A stretch of DNA of 64,000 nucleotides from Marivivens donghaensis (GCF_030410045.1 NZ_JAUFRA010000006.1:1-64000); one strand, 5' to 3'; counted from the stretch's first letter, positions 33,197-42,099 are shown. The notes: a model not told the origin generated them from the sequence alone. Program-made: numbers and translations.

Positions 33197-34063
33197 TTAA
33201 CGTAAGTCGGGAATATCCAGAAAATTGTCCGGTTTTTGTTCATTGATCTGCAATCCTTTGAAGTCAAAGATCGCAGGGTCGAGCAGATGTGACGGGCGCG
33301 TATTCATCAATGCGCGGAACATTTTCTGACGGCGGCCTGGTGCGTTTTTCTCCCAACCGTCGAGGATGCCTTTAACCTGTTGGCGCTGCAGCCCATCCTG
33401 TGACCCACAAAGATCACAAGGGATGATGGGGTAGTTCATCGCGGTCGCGAACTTCTCGCAGTCGGCTTCGGCGACATGTGCAAGCGGGCGATAGACGAAC
33501 AGGTCACCTTCTTCGTTAACTAGTTTCGGCGGCATCGTTGCAAGGCGGGAGCCGTGGAAGAGATTCATAAAGAAGGTTTCGAGAATATCATCGCGATGGT
33601 GCCCCAAAACGACCGCGCTACAGCCCTCTTCGCGCGCGATTCGATAAAGGTTGCCGCGACGGAGGCGCGAACACAGGGCACAGAAAGTGCGGCCTGCAGG
33701 CACTTTATCCATCACGATCGAATAGGTGTCTTGGTACTCGATCCGATGCGGAACGCCCATTTTCTCAAGGAATTCGGGTAGAACCGTCGCAGGAAAACCC
33801 GGCTGACCTTGGTCTAGGTTGCAGGCCAAAAGGTCCACAGGCAGGAGGCCGCGCCATTTCAGTTCATAGAGAATAGCCAGCATCGTGTAGCTGTCTTTGC
33901 CACCAGACAAACAAACGAGCCAGCGGGCATCACGTTCGATCATCCCATACTGTTCGATCGCCTCACGGACGTTTTGAACAATGCGTTTGCGCAGCTTTTT
34001 GAATTCGGTCGACTTTGGAGCGCCGTGAAAAAGCGGATGGATGTCGTCCAGATCGTCGAGCAT
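33197..34063 (-). CDS. ttcA: tRNA 2-thiocytidine synthase TtcA
   Basis: This encodes a 288-aa enzyme that thiolates C32 of certain tRNAs. The PP-loop SGGKDS is at residues 53-58. CxxC at Cys128-Cys131 and a further CDLC pair near residue 205 fit the ligands of the catalytic Fe-S cluster. The frame is open for 26 more codons, but the ATG at 34063 follows AAAGGACGCGCC and gives the normal N-terminus. It lies 19 nt after yidD. Confidence 0.94.
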   Translation of the reverse strand: MLDDLDDIHPLFHGAPKSTEFKKLRKRIVQNVREAIEQYGMIERDARWLVCLSGGKDSYTMLAILYELKWRGLLPVDLLACNLDQGQPGFPATVLPEFLEKMGVPHRIEYQDTYSIVMDKVPAGRTFCALCSRLRRGNLYRIAREEGCSAVVLGHHRDDILETFFMNLFHGSRLATMPPKLVNEEGDLFVYRPLAHVAEADCEKFATAMNYPIIPCDLCGSQDGLQRQQVKGILDGWEKNAPGRRQKMFRALMNTRPSHLLDPAIFDFKGLQINEQKPDNFLDIPDLR

Positions 34064-34082
34064 GGCGCGTCCTTTGTCGTGA

Positions 34083-34331
34083 TTAGTGGTCGTGATTGCA
34101 GCGGTGTTTGGGTTCAGGAACGTTATCGATTCCCGACCCACCCCAAGGATTACACCGAAGAATGCGGTAGATCATCAGGTAGGTCCCTTTGATCGCGCCG
34201 TGTTTTTCCAATGCTTCCATGCTGTAGGCAGAACAGGTTGGCTGGAAGCGGCAGCCGTGTCCGACCCATGCGCTAAAGACCAATCGGTAGAACCTGACGG
34301 GCAGGGATATTACCCAAGCAGCGGGTGTCAT
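34083..34331 (-). CDS. yidD: Membrane protein insertion efficiency factor YidD
   Basis: This encodes an 82-aa YidD protein that assists YidC-dependent insertion. An amphipathic N-terminal segment is followed by the family signature HGCRFQPTCSAYSMEAL and the C-terminal RILRCNPWGGSGIDNVPE. It overlaps rnpA by 4 nt, part of the conserved rpmH-rnpA-yidD-yidC arrangement. Confidence 0.95.
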   Translation of the reverse strand: MTPAAWVISLPVRFYRLVFSAWVGHGCRFQPTCSAYSMEALEKHGAIKGTYLMIYRILRCNPWGGSGIDNVPEPKHRCNHDH

Positions 34332-34738
34332 TTGTGCACCTTTCGCAGAGCCCAGATCAGGTCCTTTTGCATTTGTTTGAAATCCGCCGTTGCCGTGATT
34401 TCTTTGCGGCCAATGAGGACATAGTCCCAGCCAGCTTGGGCGTGGTTGTGCATCACAAGACGGGCAATCTCGCGCAAACGCCGTTTGGCGCGGTTACGTG
34501 CTACCGCGTTCCCCACCTTTTTCGAGCAGGTGTACCCAACGCGAAACGGCGCATCGTCGCCACGTTCGCGGGCTTGGAGGTGAAAGCCTGATGTGCCCTG
34601 ACGCCGCGCATTGGCGGCCCGCAGAAAATCGGCCCGTTTTTTCAGGACCGGCGGACGAACGAAAACCGCCGCAGGCTGCGCCTCGGCGGTTCGCGTCGAA
34701 TTCTCTTGCGGTGTCACAACGGACCCCGCAGGCGCCAT
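34328..34738 (-). CDS. rnpA: Ribonuclease P protein component
   Basis: This encodes a 136-aa protein partner of the RNase P RNA, used in tRNA 5' maturation. The RNR-type signature is clear as NAVARNRAKRRLREIARL, preceded by FRVGYTCSKKVGNA. The N-terminal 28 residues are an extra Ala/Pro/Thr-rich part, so a start near residue 33 is conceivable. The ATG at 34738 overlaps the rpmH stop by one base (TAATG), favouring this start. Confidence 0.93.
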   Translation of the reverse strand: MAPAGSVVTPQENSTRTAEAQPAAVFVRPPVLKKRADFLRAANARRQGTSGFHLQARERGDDAPFRVGYTCSKKVGNAVARNRAKRRLREIARLVMHNHAQAGWDYVLIGRKEITATADFKQMQKDLIWALRKVHK

Positions 34739-34872
34739 TAGGCGCTCAGGACCTTACGGCCACGTGCGCGACGGGCGTTCAGGATCTTGCGGCCAGCTTT
34801 AGTCGCCATACGGGCGCGGAAGCCGTGACGGTTCTTACGAACCCGGTTAGAAGGTTGGAACGTGCGCTTCAT
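34738..34872 (-). CDS. rpmH: 50S ribosomal protein L34
   Basis: This encodes a 44-aa L34 protein, among the last to join the 50S subunit. MKRTFQPSNRVRKNRHGF at the start and GRKILNARRARGRKVLSA at the end are diagnostic. It is the first gene of the minus-strand block and overlaps rnpA by one base. A good promoter lies about 65 nt upstream. Confidence 0.96.
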   Translation of the reverse strand: MKRTFQPSNRVRKNRHGFRARMATKAGRKILNARRARGRKVLSA

Positions 34873-34938
34873 CGCGTTCTCTCCGGTCAGATGGGCCGAA
34901 CCTTTACAGATTCGAGGCCGTGAAACTTTGAAGCCCTG

Positions 34939-34967
34939 CCTTTAGAGGGGCCTCACCACTCTGTCAA
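34939..34967 (-). promoter_or_regulatory. Promoter of rpmH-rnpA
   Basis: Read on the minus strand, TTGACA (34967-34962) is a perfect -35 box. It is followed after 17 nt by TAAAGG (34944-34939). The predicted start near 34932 gives a leader of about 60 nt. Confidence 0.6.
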
Positions 34968-35122
34968 CGCGGTTGGGGGTAGGTTTTTGACAAAACCGTC
35001 ACATTCCCTGCCCGATGTTACAAAACTGGCCAGATTTAAGGCCAGTTCATCAACCTCGCGTGAGCATGGCTATGCGGGGGCGTTGGATTTGTCCATGAAA
35101 GATCAAAGCCAACGGAGCAAAA

Positions 35123-35851
35123 ATGATAGAGAAATCAATTCTGGAGCCAACACTTCTTCGGCGTTTACCCATCGTCGTTATTCTCGTTGGTGCGATTCTT
35201 GGCGTCTGGTTTCTGCGCGATACGCTGACCTTTGAAACCTTGCGAGGGAACCGTCAGCTTCTCATCGACTTCCGAGATGCGAACCCCGTAATGTCGGTCC
35301 TTGTCTTCGTCACCGTTTATATCGTGATCGTTGCGTTCTCTCTGCCCGGAGCGACAGTTGCGACTTTGACAGGCGGGTTCCTCTTCGCGACTTTTCCGGG
35401 CGTTATGTATAACGTTCTCGGTGCCACTGTCGGCGCGTCTTCATTGTTTCTAGCTGCACGCTGGGGTCTGGGAGAACGACTGTCCGCGAAAATGGATGGG
35501 TCAACCGGCGCGATCAAGCGGATCAAAGATGGGATCGACGAAAACCAATGGTCGATGCTGTTCCTAATTCGGCTTGTGCCAGCCGTACCGTTCTTTGTTG
35601 CGAATCTCGTGCCCGCGCTAGTGGGCGTGCCCTTGCACCGATTTGTGATTTCAACGGCGCTGGGCATTGTCCCAGGGGCATTGGTGTTCACGTCGATTGG
35701 GAACGGTTTGGGCGCGGTTTTTGATCGCGGAGAATCGCCCGATTTATCGATCGTGTTCGAACCATCTGTGCTGTTACCTTTAATAGGCCTGTGTGCCCTG
35801 GCCGCATTGCCCATAGTTGTCAAAGCTATTCGGAGATCAAAGAATGGATGA
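35123..35851 (+). CDS. TVP38/TMEM64 (VTT-domain) membrane protein
   Basis: This encodes a 242-aa membrane protein. It has an N-terminal helix (residues 13-31) and the VTT/DedA-related core with VAFSLPGATVATLTGGFLFATFPGV and RLVPAVPFFVANLVPALVGVP. Relatives act in lipid scrambling or envelope homeostasis; the substrate is unknown. GGAGCAAAA precedes the ATG. It overlaps the next gene by 8 nt. Such proteins are often paired with a flavin disulfide reductase, as here. Confidence 0.85.
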   Translation: MIEKSILEPTLLRRLPIVVILVGAILGVWFLRDTLTFETLRGNRQLLIDFRDANPVMSVLVFVTVYIVIVAFSLPGATVATLTGGFLFATFPGVMYNVLGATVGASSLFLAARWGLGERLSAKMDGSTGAIKRIKDGIDENQWSMLFLIRLVPAVPFFVANLVPALVGVPLHRFVISTALGIVPGALVFTSIGNGLGAVFDRGESPDLSIVFEPSVLLPLIGLCALAALPIVVKAIRRSKNG

Positions 35852-37208
35852 ACTTCGGTGTGATATTTGCGTGATCGGCGCAGGGTCTGGCGGGCTCTCT
35901 GTCGCGGCGGGGGCTGTGCAAATGGGGGCCAGTGTCGTCTTGATCGAAGGCCATAAAATGGGCGGTGATTGCCTGAACTATGGCTGCGTGCCGTCAAAAG
36001 CGCTCTTGTCGGCGGCACGAGCGAGTCAGGATTATGTTTCCGCCAAAGATCACGTCGCGCGAACGATTGCCGCGATTGAACCCCACGACAGTCAGGACCG
36101 ATTCGAAGGGCTGGGGTGCACTGTCATCCGAGACTACGCTCGATTTATTTCACCCGCTGTCGTTCTCGCAGGTGGACAGCACATCCGGGCACGCCGATTC
36201 GTGATCGCCACGGGATCGTCACCATTTGTCCCGCCAATTGACGGCATTGACACTGTAGAGGCGCATACGAATGAAACGATCTTTGATCTCAGTGAAAAGC
36301 CGAAGCATCTGATCATCATCGGTGGTGGTCCGATTGGTATAGAGATGGCGCAAGCGCATCGCGGGTTTGGCTGCGAGGTTACGGTTATTGAAGGCGTAGA
36401 AATCCTCGGAAATGAAGACCGAGATGCGGCTGATGTGATCAGGACTTCGTTGGTGGAGCAGGGCGTAGCGATTCTCGAGAACTGTAAAGCGCTGCACATT
36501 TCAGCCGAGAATGGCGTCACCGTTCAGACGGATCGGGGTCCTATTGTCGGGTCGCATTTGCTCGTCGCGGCTGGACGACGCGTAAATATCGGTAAGCTCG
36601 ATTTGGCGGTGGGTGGGGTCGACCACGACCTCAAAGGTATTCATGTCGATCCTGGACTGCGGTCGGTGTCCAACCGAAATGTCTATGCCATTGGCGATGT
36701 TGCTGGCGGGATGCAGTTCACGCACCTTGCGGGCTATCATGCGGGCGTCATCGTTCGGTCAATGTTGTTCGGTCTGCCTGCCAAGGCGCGGACCGAACAT
36801 ATTCCACGTGTGACCTACACTTCGCCTGAGTTGGCTCAAATTGGCCCGACGGAGGCCGAGGCCACTGAAAAATACGGTGCTAAGCTGTCGGTCCATCGCG
36901 TGGAGTTTGCAGGTAATGACCGCGCAGTGGCCGGTGGAACAACCGTGGGCTTTCTCAAACTTATGGTCGTCAAAGGTCGGCCTGTTGGGGTGACAATCGT
37001 CGGCCCTCAGGCGGGCGAGTTGATTGCAATGTGGGCAATGGCGATCGCGAATAGGTCTAAACTTTCGTTTATCGCCAATACTGTTTTGCCTTACCCGACC
37101 TTGGCAGAGATTAACAAACGCGCTGCGAGTGCCTATTTTACTCCAAAGTTATTCGAAAGCCCGCTCGTTAAGCGGGTCGTGGGGGTGGTGCAGCGATTGC
37201 TGCCGTAG
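35844..37208 (+). CDS. FAD-dependent pyridine nucleotide-disulphide oxidoreductase (mercuric reductase-like)
   Basis: This encodes a 454-aa flavoprotein. The FAD-binding GxGxxG is VIGAGSGGLSVAAG at the N-terminus. The redox-active cysteines are in GGDCLNYGCVPSKAL. The NAD(P) fold has IIGGGPIGIEMAQAH, and the C-terminal dimerisation domain begins near YTSPELAQIG. There is no Cys pair at the very C-terminus of the kind needed by true mercuric reductase, so mercury reduction is unlikely. The ATG at 35844 follows CGGAGATCAAAG. It overlaps the TVP38 gene. Confidence 0.9.
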   Translation: MDELRCDICVIGAGSGGLSVAAGAVQMGASVVLIEGHKMGGDCLNYGCVPSKALLSAARASQDYVSAKDHVARTIAAIEPHDSQDRFEGLGCTVIRDYARFISPAVVLAGGQHIRARRFVIATGSSPFVPPIDGIDTVEAHTNETIFDLSEKPKHLIIIGGGPIGIEMAQAHRGFGCEVTVIEGVEILGNEDRDAADVIRTSLVEQGVAILENCKALHISAENGVTVQTDRGPIVGSHLLVAAGRRVNIGKLDLAVGGVDHDLKGIHVDPGLRSVSNRNVYAIGDVAGGMQFTHLAGYHAGVIVRSMLFGLPAKARTEHIPRVTYTSPELAQIGPTEAEATEKYGAKLSVHRVEFAGNDRAVAGGTTVGFLKLMVVKGRPVGVTIVGPQAGELIAMWAMAIANRSKLSFIANTVLPYPTLAEINKRAASAYFTPKLFESPLVKRVVGVVQRLLP

Positions 37209-37226
37209 TCCCGAAACGGAGGGGCA

Positions 37227-38627
37227 ATGTTCAAAACGCTATCGGGGCGTTTTTTGATTCTGACCGTCATCTTTGTCATGTTGGCAGAGGTGTTCATTTT
37301 CGTGCCCTCTGTCGCGCGGTTCCGTCAGGATTACCTTTTGCTGCGCCTTGAGCGGGCGCAGATCGCGTCTTTGGCTCTTTTGGCAGACGATATGATTACG
37401 CCAGAGTTGGAGGCGGAGCTTCTCGACAATGCTGGCGTGTTTAACGTGGTGTTGCGACGTGATGAGGTGCGGCAGCTTGCCTTGTCCTCGCCCATTCCGG
37501 GGCAAGTCGAAGCGACCTACGATATGCGCGATCCTAGTGCGCTGGCCTTAATCCGTGATGCGATGTCAGTGCTGCTTTCGACGCATAACCCCGTTATTCG
37601 CGTGATCGGGAACCCAGTTCAGGATGGTGGCTTGCTGATCGAGGTCACGATGGAGCAGGGGCCGCTGCGCGTGGCGATGCTGGAATACGGTCTTAACGTG
37701 CTTCTCTTATCGGCTGTTATCTCGATTATTACCGCGCTCTTGCTGTTCTTTGCGGTGCAGGTGTTCTTGGTAAAGCCCATTCGCGGCGTGGTGCGCCACA
37801 TGACGCTCTATGCAGAAGCACCCGAGGATGCCCGTAGGTTTATTGAACCTAGCGCGGGCGTCATTGAACTGCGCGAAGCGGAGCAGGCGCTAAAATCGAT
37901 GCAAGAACAGCTCACGGGCGCCCTCAAGCAAAAAGATCGTCTGGCGCAGTTGGGTGAAGGCGTCGCGAAGGTGAGCCACGACCTGCGCAATATCCTGACC
38001 TCTGCCCAGCTATTTACCGATCGGATCGAAGTTTCGAACGATCCCGCGGTTCAGCGACTCGCCCCGAAACTCGTGAACTCGATCACGCGGGCCGTTCATT
38101 TGTGTGAAAACACTTTGGCGTTCGGTCGGGCAGAAGAAGCGCCGCCAAAACTAACGCGTTTTGCACTGGCAGAAATTGTGGCGGACGTTATCGACAGTGA
38201 ACGTCTTTCTGCTGGCGACTACGATTTGTCGTTCTCCGAGGACGTTGCTGCGAATCTGATGATACGCGCCGATAGCGAACAGATTTACCGTGTCCTTTCC
38301 AATCTGGTGCGGAATGCGCGGCAGGCTATTATGGCGACGGGGAAGGCGGGTGAGATCAACATTCATGCCGCTGAGACCGAGGATAGCTGGCACATCACCG
38401 TCTCTGACACAGGGCCAGGGCTTCCTCCTCGCGCAAAAGAGCATCTGTTCCAAGCCTTTCAGGGCGGCGCAACAAAGGGTGGTTCGGGGCTTGGCCTTGC
38501 GATTGCAGCCGAATTGGTGCGCGGCCACGGTGGAATTCTGCAATTGGCCGAGAGTGGTGCGAACGGAACATCCTTTGAAATGACCCTGCCAAAGGCCGAA
38601 ATCAGACTTTCTACACCTGAAGCGTAA
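37227..38627 (+). CDS. Membrane sensor histidine kinase
   Basis: This encodes a 466-aa kinase. Helices at residues 8-28 and 158-182 bracket a periplasmic sensor region. A HAMP-like linker follows, then the dimerisation/H-box with His251 in KVSHDLRN. ATP-binding boxes are NLVRNARQAI (N), VSDTGPGLP (G1) and GGSGLGLAIAAEL (G2). No response regulator lies beside it, so its partner is elsewhere. The signal is unknown. It follows the flavoprotein gene by 18 nt and may be co-transcribed. Confidence 0.9.
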   Translation: MFKTLSGRFLILTVIFVMLAEVFIFVPSVARFRQDYLLLRLERAQIASLALLADDMITPELEAELLDNAGVFNVVLRRDEVRQLALSSPIPGQVEATYDMRDPSALALIRDAMSVLLSTHNPVIRVIGNPVQDGGLLIEVTMEQGPLRVAMLEYGLNVLLLSAVISIITALLLFFAVQVFLVKPIRGVVRHMTLYAEAPEDARRFIEPSAGVIELREAEQALKSMQEQLTGALKQKDRLAQLGEGVAKVSHDLRNILTSAQLFTDRIEVSNDPAVQRLAPKLVNSITRAVHLCENTLAFGRAEEAPPKLTRFALAEIVADVIDSERLSAGDYDLSFSEDVAANLMIRADSEQIYRVLSNLVRNARQAIMATGKAGEINIHAAETEDSWHITVSDTGPGLPPRAKEHLFQAFQGGATKGGSGLGLAIAAELVRGHGGILQLAESGANGTSFEMTLPKAEIRLSTPEA

Positions 38628-38690
38628 AAACTTTCATTTCGGCTCTTGCCATTACCAAACTGTGGGGATACATCGCCCCCACTCTGACGC

Positions 38691-38767
38691 GGACTGGTAG
38701 CTCAGTTGGATAGAGTACTTGACTACGAATCAAGGGGTCGGGGGTTCGAATCCTCCCCAGTCCGCCA
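38691..38767 (+). tRNA. tRNA-Arg (anticodon ACG)
   Basis: The 77-nt sequence folds as a complete cloverleaf. The acceptor is GGACTGG with CCAGTCC, and the anticodon arm is CTTGA-CTACGAA-TCAAG. The TTCGAAT loop and an encoded CCA are present. The anticodon ACG (A34 converted to inosine) reads CGN arginine codons. Confidence 0.97.
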
Positions 38768-39249
38768 TTTAAACCTAGCTCAAAAAATCTCAACATTAGA
38801 GCTGGACTTAATAATTTCAAATTAAATTCAAATACTTATCGGTGTCGTTAGGGGGCTGATTTTTTGAATTTTTGGGAGTATTTCTTGGAGAGGAACTTGA
38901 GCCGCCCAAACCAAAGGGTTTTTGCGACTTTAACCCCTTGATTAATTTTTTATATAATTCAATGGGTTGGTTCAATTTTGCGTTTGGGAAGTTGAACCGG
39001 TGTAATTGCTTGGCATATGTGCCTTGGAAACTTCACTAGGGCATCAAGAGCGATAGATATCCGCGATCACTCTTTTTTAAGCATCATCTCGAGGGCTGAT
39101 GCTTCATCCTTTGGAAATGCAAAATTTACCAGTCATTTAGGTGAGTATCCCAAATGCGCGTCTCTGATCAAAGGTGAAGTAGCCTCAAGGCGGCGAAGAA
39201 TTTAAGTAGGTTCTAGGTAGACATATGCAGCGAACGTCCTCAATCCGCC
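38768..39249. other. AT-rich gene-free stretch after tRNA-Arg
   Basis: About 480 nt, clearly richer in A and T than the flanks, with runs such as TTAATTTTTTATATAATTC. Only a 62-codon open frame without a good ribosome-binding site or recognisable product is present. I see no copy of the tRNA 3' end here. It may be remnant DNA of a past insertion. Confidence 0.5.
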
Positions 39250-39267
39250 GATGCTGTTGAAAAAGTC
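39250..39267 (+). repeat. Left inverted repeat of the IS
   Basis: GATGCTGTTGAAAAAGTC, matching the reverse complement of 40819-40836 except at position 5. Confidence 0.85.
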
Positions 39268-39329
39268 TTTGTTGCAGCGCGGCAAGTCCTTTGATTCACT
39301 CGAATATGAGGGGATTGGAGGATTTCGTC

Positions 39330-40715
39330 ATGATGGGCAGGCAAGAAGCACCGGCGCAGCTGTTTTACGATTTCGATCTGGAGCGCCACATCCCTGCCAA
39401 TCACATGCTTCGTGAGATCGACAGGTTTCTCGACGTAGATGGAATGCGGGATGCTCTTCGTCCCTTTTACAGCCACCTCGGGCGTCCCTCGATTGACCCC
39501 GAACTGATTATCCGGATGCTGGTGGTCGGGTATGTCATGGGGATCCGTTCGGAGCGCCGGCTCTGTGACGAGGTTCATCTGAACTTGGCCTACCGTTGGT
39601 TCTGCCGGTTGGGTTTAGAAGGCAACGTTCCCGACCACTCGACCTTCTCTCGCTATCGCCATGGCAAGTTCAGGGAAAGCGGTCTGCTGCGACAGGTGTT
39701 CGAGACAACCGTTGAACGCTGCCTGAAAGAGGATCTGGTGTCTGGCGAGGGCTTTGCCGTAGATGCCAGCCTGATCTCCGCTGACGCCAACAAGGCCAGG
39801 TCAATCGCAGCTGAGGACTGGAGCCCTGAGGTCGCACGCGAGGCGGGCAACCGGGCCGCGCAGGAATATCTAGACACGCTGGATGATGCCGCATTCGGCG
39901 CAGCGTCACCGACCCAGCCGAAGTTCGTGGCCAAGTCCGATCCGGCGGCGCAATGGACCCGCGCCGAGGAAAGCCGCCCCTACTTCGCCTATGCCACCAA
40001 CTACCTGATCGACACCAAAAGCTCGGTAATCATGGATGTTGAGGCGACGCGAGCCATTCGTCAGGCCGAAGTCGGGGCGTCGCGCACGATGCTCGACAGA
40101 ACCGAGAAACGGTTCGGCATCAGACCGGATTGGCTGGCAGCCGACACCGCCTATGGCAACGCCGAGAACCTCGGATGGCTGGTTGAGCAGCGCAGCATCA
40201 TCCCATTCATCCCTGTCATCGACAAATCAGAACGGACCGATGGCACGTTCTCCCGCTCGGATTTCGAATGGGACGAGGCGAATGATCAATACATCTGCCC
40301 CGAGGGTCAGGCCCTCAAGCAATATCGCCGGAACTACTCCGATCCGAACAGGGGTCAGGACATCGGCGGACGGAAGAAATATCGTGCTTTGAAGGCGACA
40401 TGTCAGACATGTCCATCCAAGGAAATCTGCTGCCCGAAAGCGGAGGCCCGTTACGTCACCCGTGAACCCCACGAGGAAGCACGCGAGTTCGCCCGCGAAT
40501 GCCGCAAGACCAAAGCCTACAAGGTATCCCGAGACAAGCGGAAGAAAGTAGAAATGCTCTTTGCACATCTGAAGCGCATTCTCGGCCTGACCCGACTACG
40601 CCTGCGCGGCCCAAATGGTGCCAAAGACGAATTCCTCCTCGCCGCCATCGCACAGAACCTCCGAAAACTCGCAAAGCTACGCCCGCGAAACGACAAACAG
40701 GAAGCCGCAGCATGA
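39330..40715 (+). CDS. IS1182-family transposase
   Basis: This encodes a 461-aa DDE-type transposase. The N-terminus has PAQLFYDFDLERHIPANHMLREID, followed by a DNA-binding region (VPDHSTFSRYRHGKFRE). Candidate catalytic residues are Asp in VDASLISADANK, Asp in AADTAYGNAENL, and Glu in KKVEMLFAHLKRILG. A CxxC-type cluster (CQTCPSKEICC) sits before the last one, as usual for the family. The ATG at 39330 follows GGAGG with 8-nt spacing; the open frame begins 13 codons earlier. Confidence 0.92.
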   Translation: MMGRQEAPAQLFYDFDLERHIPANHMLREIDRFLDVDGMRDALRPFYSHLGRPSIDPELIIRMLVVGYVMGIRSERRLCDEVHLNLAYRWFCRLGLEGNVPDHSTFSRYRHGKFRESGLLRQVFETTVERCLKEDLVSGEGFAVDASLISADANKARSIAAEDWSPEVAREAGNRAAQEYLDTLDDAAFGAASPTQPKFVAKSDPAAQWTRAEESRPYFAYATNYLIDTKSSVIMDVEATRAIRQAEVGASRTMLDRTEKRFGIRPDWLAADTAYGNAENLGWLVEQRSIIPFIPVIDKSERTDGTFSRSDFEWDEANDQYICPEGQALKQYRRNYSDPNRGQDIGGRKKYRALKATCQTCPSKEICCPKAEARYVTREPHEEAREFARECRKTKAYKVSRDKRKKVEMLFAHLKRILGLTRLRLRGPNGAKDEFLLAAIAQNLRKLAKLRPRNDKQEAAA

Positions 40716-40818
40716 GCTGAACGCCCCAATCACCGCCTTGAGGCGGGTCAACGGGCGAGCGCCCGAACGCAATTGGATAGTCCGGCGGCAGCAAGCCTCA
40801 AAATCGGCGATTTCGGCC

Positions 40819-40836
40819 GACTTTTTCAACAACATC
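40819..40836 (-). repeat. Right inverted repeat of the IS
   Basis: Read on the minus strand this is GATGTTGTTGAAAAAGTC. It is followed outward by CGCC, the same four bases as before the left end. Confidence 0.85.
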
Positions 40837-40908
40837 CGCCCAAAGTTGCGGTTCAGTCTCTGACCGATCGCTGCGTCGCAGCTTCTCAAAAGCGGTCCAG
40901 ATTCTCTT

Positions 40909-41502
40909 CTATCTGCGTAACAACGCCATTTGCACGTCAAATAAGCGCAAACCTTCATTCACGAGCGAAAAGCCACGTGCTCCAAGGGTCCATCGAATTG
41001 CGATACCCTGCACAAGCGAGGTTAGCAAAATGGCGATGTCTTCGGGACTTTCGTCACCCTGCAGATACCCAGACGCCTGCTGATCTCGGATCGTCGAAAC
41101 CAATCGACTTTGATACGCGCTGAGAATTTCGCGAAACACATTGCGCAAGCCAGGATTTTCTACCTGCAATTCGCGGGAGAATAAGATTGATGGCAAGGCC
41201 GGCGTGTGGGCAATTTCTGATAGCTGCGCTTCGATCAAAGCCTTCAATCGATCATTCGGCCCATTAGCAAAGAGTTCTGCTGCGCTCCAAGCTGTCTTTA
41301 GCTGTTCCGCGATATACTCGGCCACTTCCAGCCAGAGTTCGTTTTTGGTCGGGAAGTGGCGAAAGATCGCAGGCTGGCTGAGGCCAATGGCGCGTGCGAC
41401 ATCTGTTGTACTTAACCGATCAGGGCCAATCTCATCGGCTAATTTTAACACCGCAGCCACGATCTGCGTCTTTCGCTCTTCAGCACTCTGTCGGCTGGAC
41501 AT
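40909..41502 (-). CDS. TetR-family transcriptional regulator
   Basis: This encodes a 197-aa repressor. The N-terminal HTH has LSTTDVARAIGLSQPAIFRHFPTKNELW (residues about 29-56), and the rest is a helical ligand domain. GAGGTGACAA precedes the ATG. It is divergent from the cytochrome b561/efflux operon across a 95-nt gap that contains an inverted repeat, so it most likely represses that operon and itself. Confidence 0.92.
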   Translation of the reverse strand: MSSRQSAEERKTQIVAAVLKLADEIGPDRLSTTDVARAIGLSQPAIFRHFPTKNELWLEVAEYIAEQLKTAWSAAELFANGPNDRLKALIEAQLSEIAHTPALPSILFSRELQVENPGLRNVFREILSAYQSRLVSTIRDQQASGYLQGDESPEDIAILLTSLVQGIAIRWTLGARGFSLVNEGLRLFDVQMALLRR

Positions 41503-41514
41503 TTGTCACCTCTT

Positions 41515-41534
41515 GTTAGTTATAACTCACTAAC
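41515..41534. promoter_or_regulatory. Candidate TetR operator
   Basis: GTTAGT (41515-41520) and ACTAAC (41529-41534) form an inverted repeat with an 8-nt centre; a perfect AGTTATAACT palindrome overlaps it at 41518-41527. It starts 12 nt from the tetR start codon, a usual place for an autoregulatory operator. Confidence 0.6.
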
Positions 41535-41597
41535 ATATAAGGGAAGCGCCAACAACTACTATCCCGAGTCTTCAGTCCAGTTACAAAGGTCCCTGCC

Positions 41598-42095
41598 ATG
41601 AATGTCAAAACTGTCCCCTCTGGCTATTCTCGCCTGCAAATAGTTTTACACTGGCTGGTCTTTGCGTTGATCGCCCAGCAATACCTCTTCAAGGGTGCGA
41701 TTTCGGCAGCGTGGGATCGCGTGACTGACGGGATGGAAATCGGCTTCGATCCGCTCGTCTTTACCCATGTCGGGGGCGGTGCCCTCGTCTTGCTCTTTGC
41801 GATGTGGCGAATATCTCTGCGCGCCCGGCATGGTGTGCCGGAAGCAATTGAAGCCAACAAGCTACAGGGGGCACTCGCCAAACTCACTCATTTTGGCCTC
41901 TATGCGTTGATGATCCTGATGCCGGTGAGCGGATCGGTCGCGTGGTTCGGAGGTGTTGAGGCCGCTGCGCAGGGGCACAACGTGATGAAAATCGTGCTGT
42001 TGGCGTTAGTGGCCCTTCATGTCTTAGGTGCATTCTACCACCACTTCGTTCTGCGTGACGGCACCTTGGCGCGGATGCGCGTAGCGAAAGGATGA
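41598..42095 (+). CDS. Cytochrome b561-type membrane haem protein
   Basis: This encodes a 165-aa protein with four hydrophobic helices. Likely haem ligands are His18 in IVLHWLVF, His57 in FTHVGGG, His118 in LTHFGLY-like position and the His pair in LHVLGAFYHHFV. It resembles bacterial diheme b561 proteins that pass electrons across the membrane, often from quinol. It is the first gene of the efflux operon, which is an uncommon association. It is 4 nt from the adaptor gene. Confidence 0.85.
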   Translation: MNVKTVPSGYSRLQIVLHWLVFALIAQQYLFKGAISAAWDRVTDGMEIGFDPLVFTHVGGGALVLLFAMWRISLRARHGVPEAIEANKLQGALAKLTHFGLYALMILMPVSGSVAWFGGVEAAAQGHNVMKIVLLALVALHVLGAFYHHFVLRDGTLARMRVAKG

Positions 42096-42099
42096 CCTC

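Larger units (their letters stand above)
39250..40836 (+). mobile_element. IS1182-type insertion sequence, intact
   Basis: A 1587-bp element is bounded by 18-bp inverted repeats matching at 17 positions (GATGYTGTTGAAAAAGTC). It is flanked by a 4-bp direct repeat CGCC (39246-39249 and 40837-40840), consistent with a target-site duplication. It contains a single full-length transposase gene. The intact ends and frame suggest recent movement. Family assignment rests on the transposase sequence as recalled. Confidence 0.85.

Noticed and set aside
35844..37208. Annotation as a true mercuric reductase
   Set aside because: The core disulphide motif is present, but there is no N-terminal metal-binding domain, no C-terminal Cys pair and no mer genes nearby.
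39017..39205. 62-codon open frame in the AT-rich gap after tRNA-Arg
   Set aside because: No ribosome-binding site at good spacing and no recognisable sequence. Left as unannotated.
38740..40900. Attachment-site duplication of the tRNA-Arg 3' end
   Set aside because: I looked for a second copy of the T-arm and acceptor sequence downstream and found none, so integration at this tRNA is not claimed as fact.
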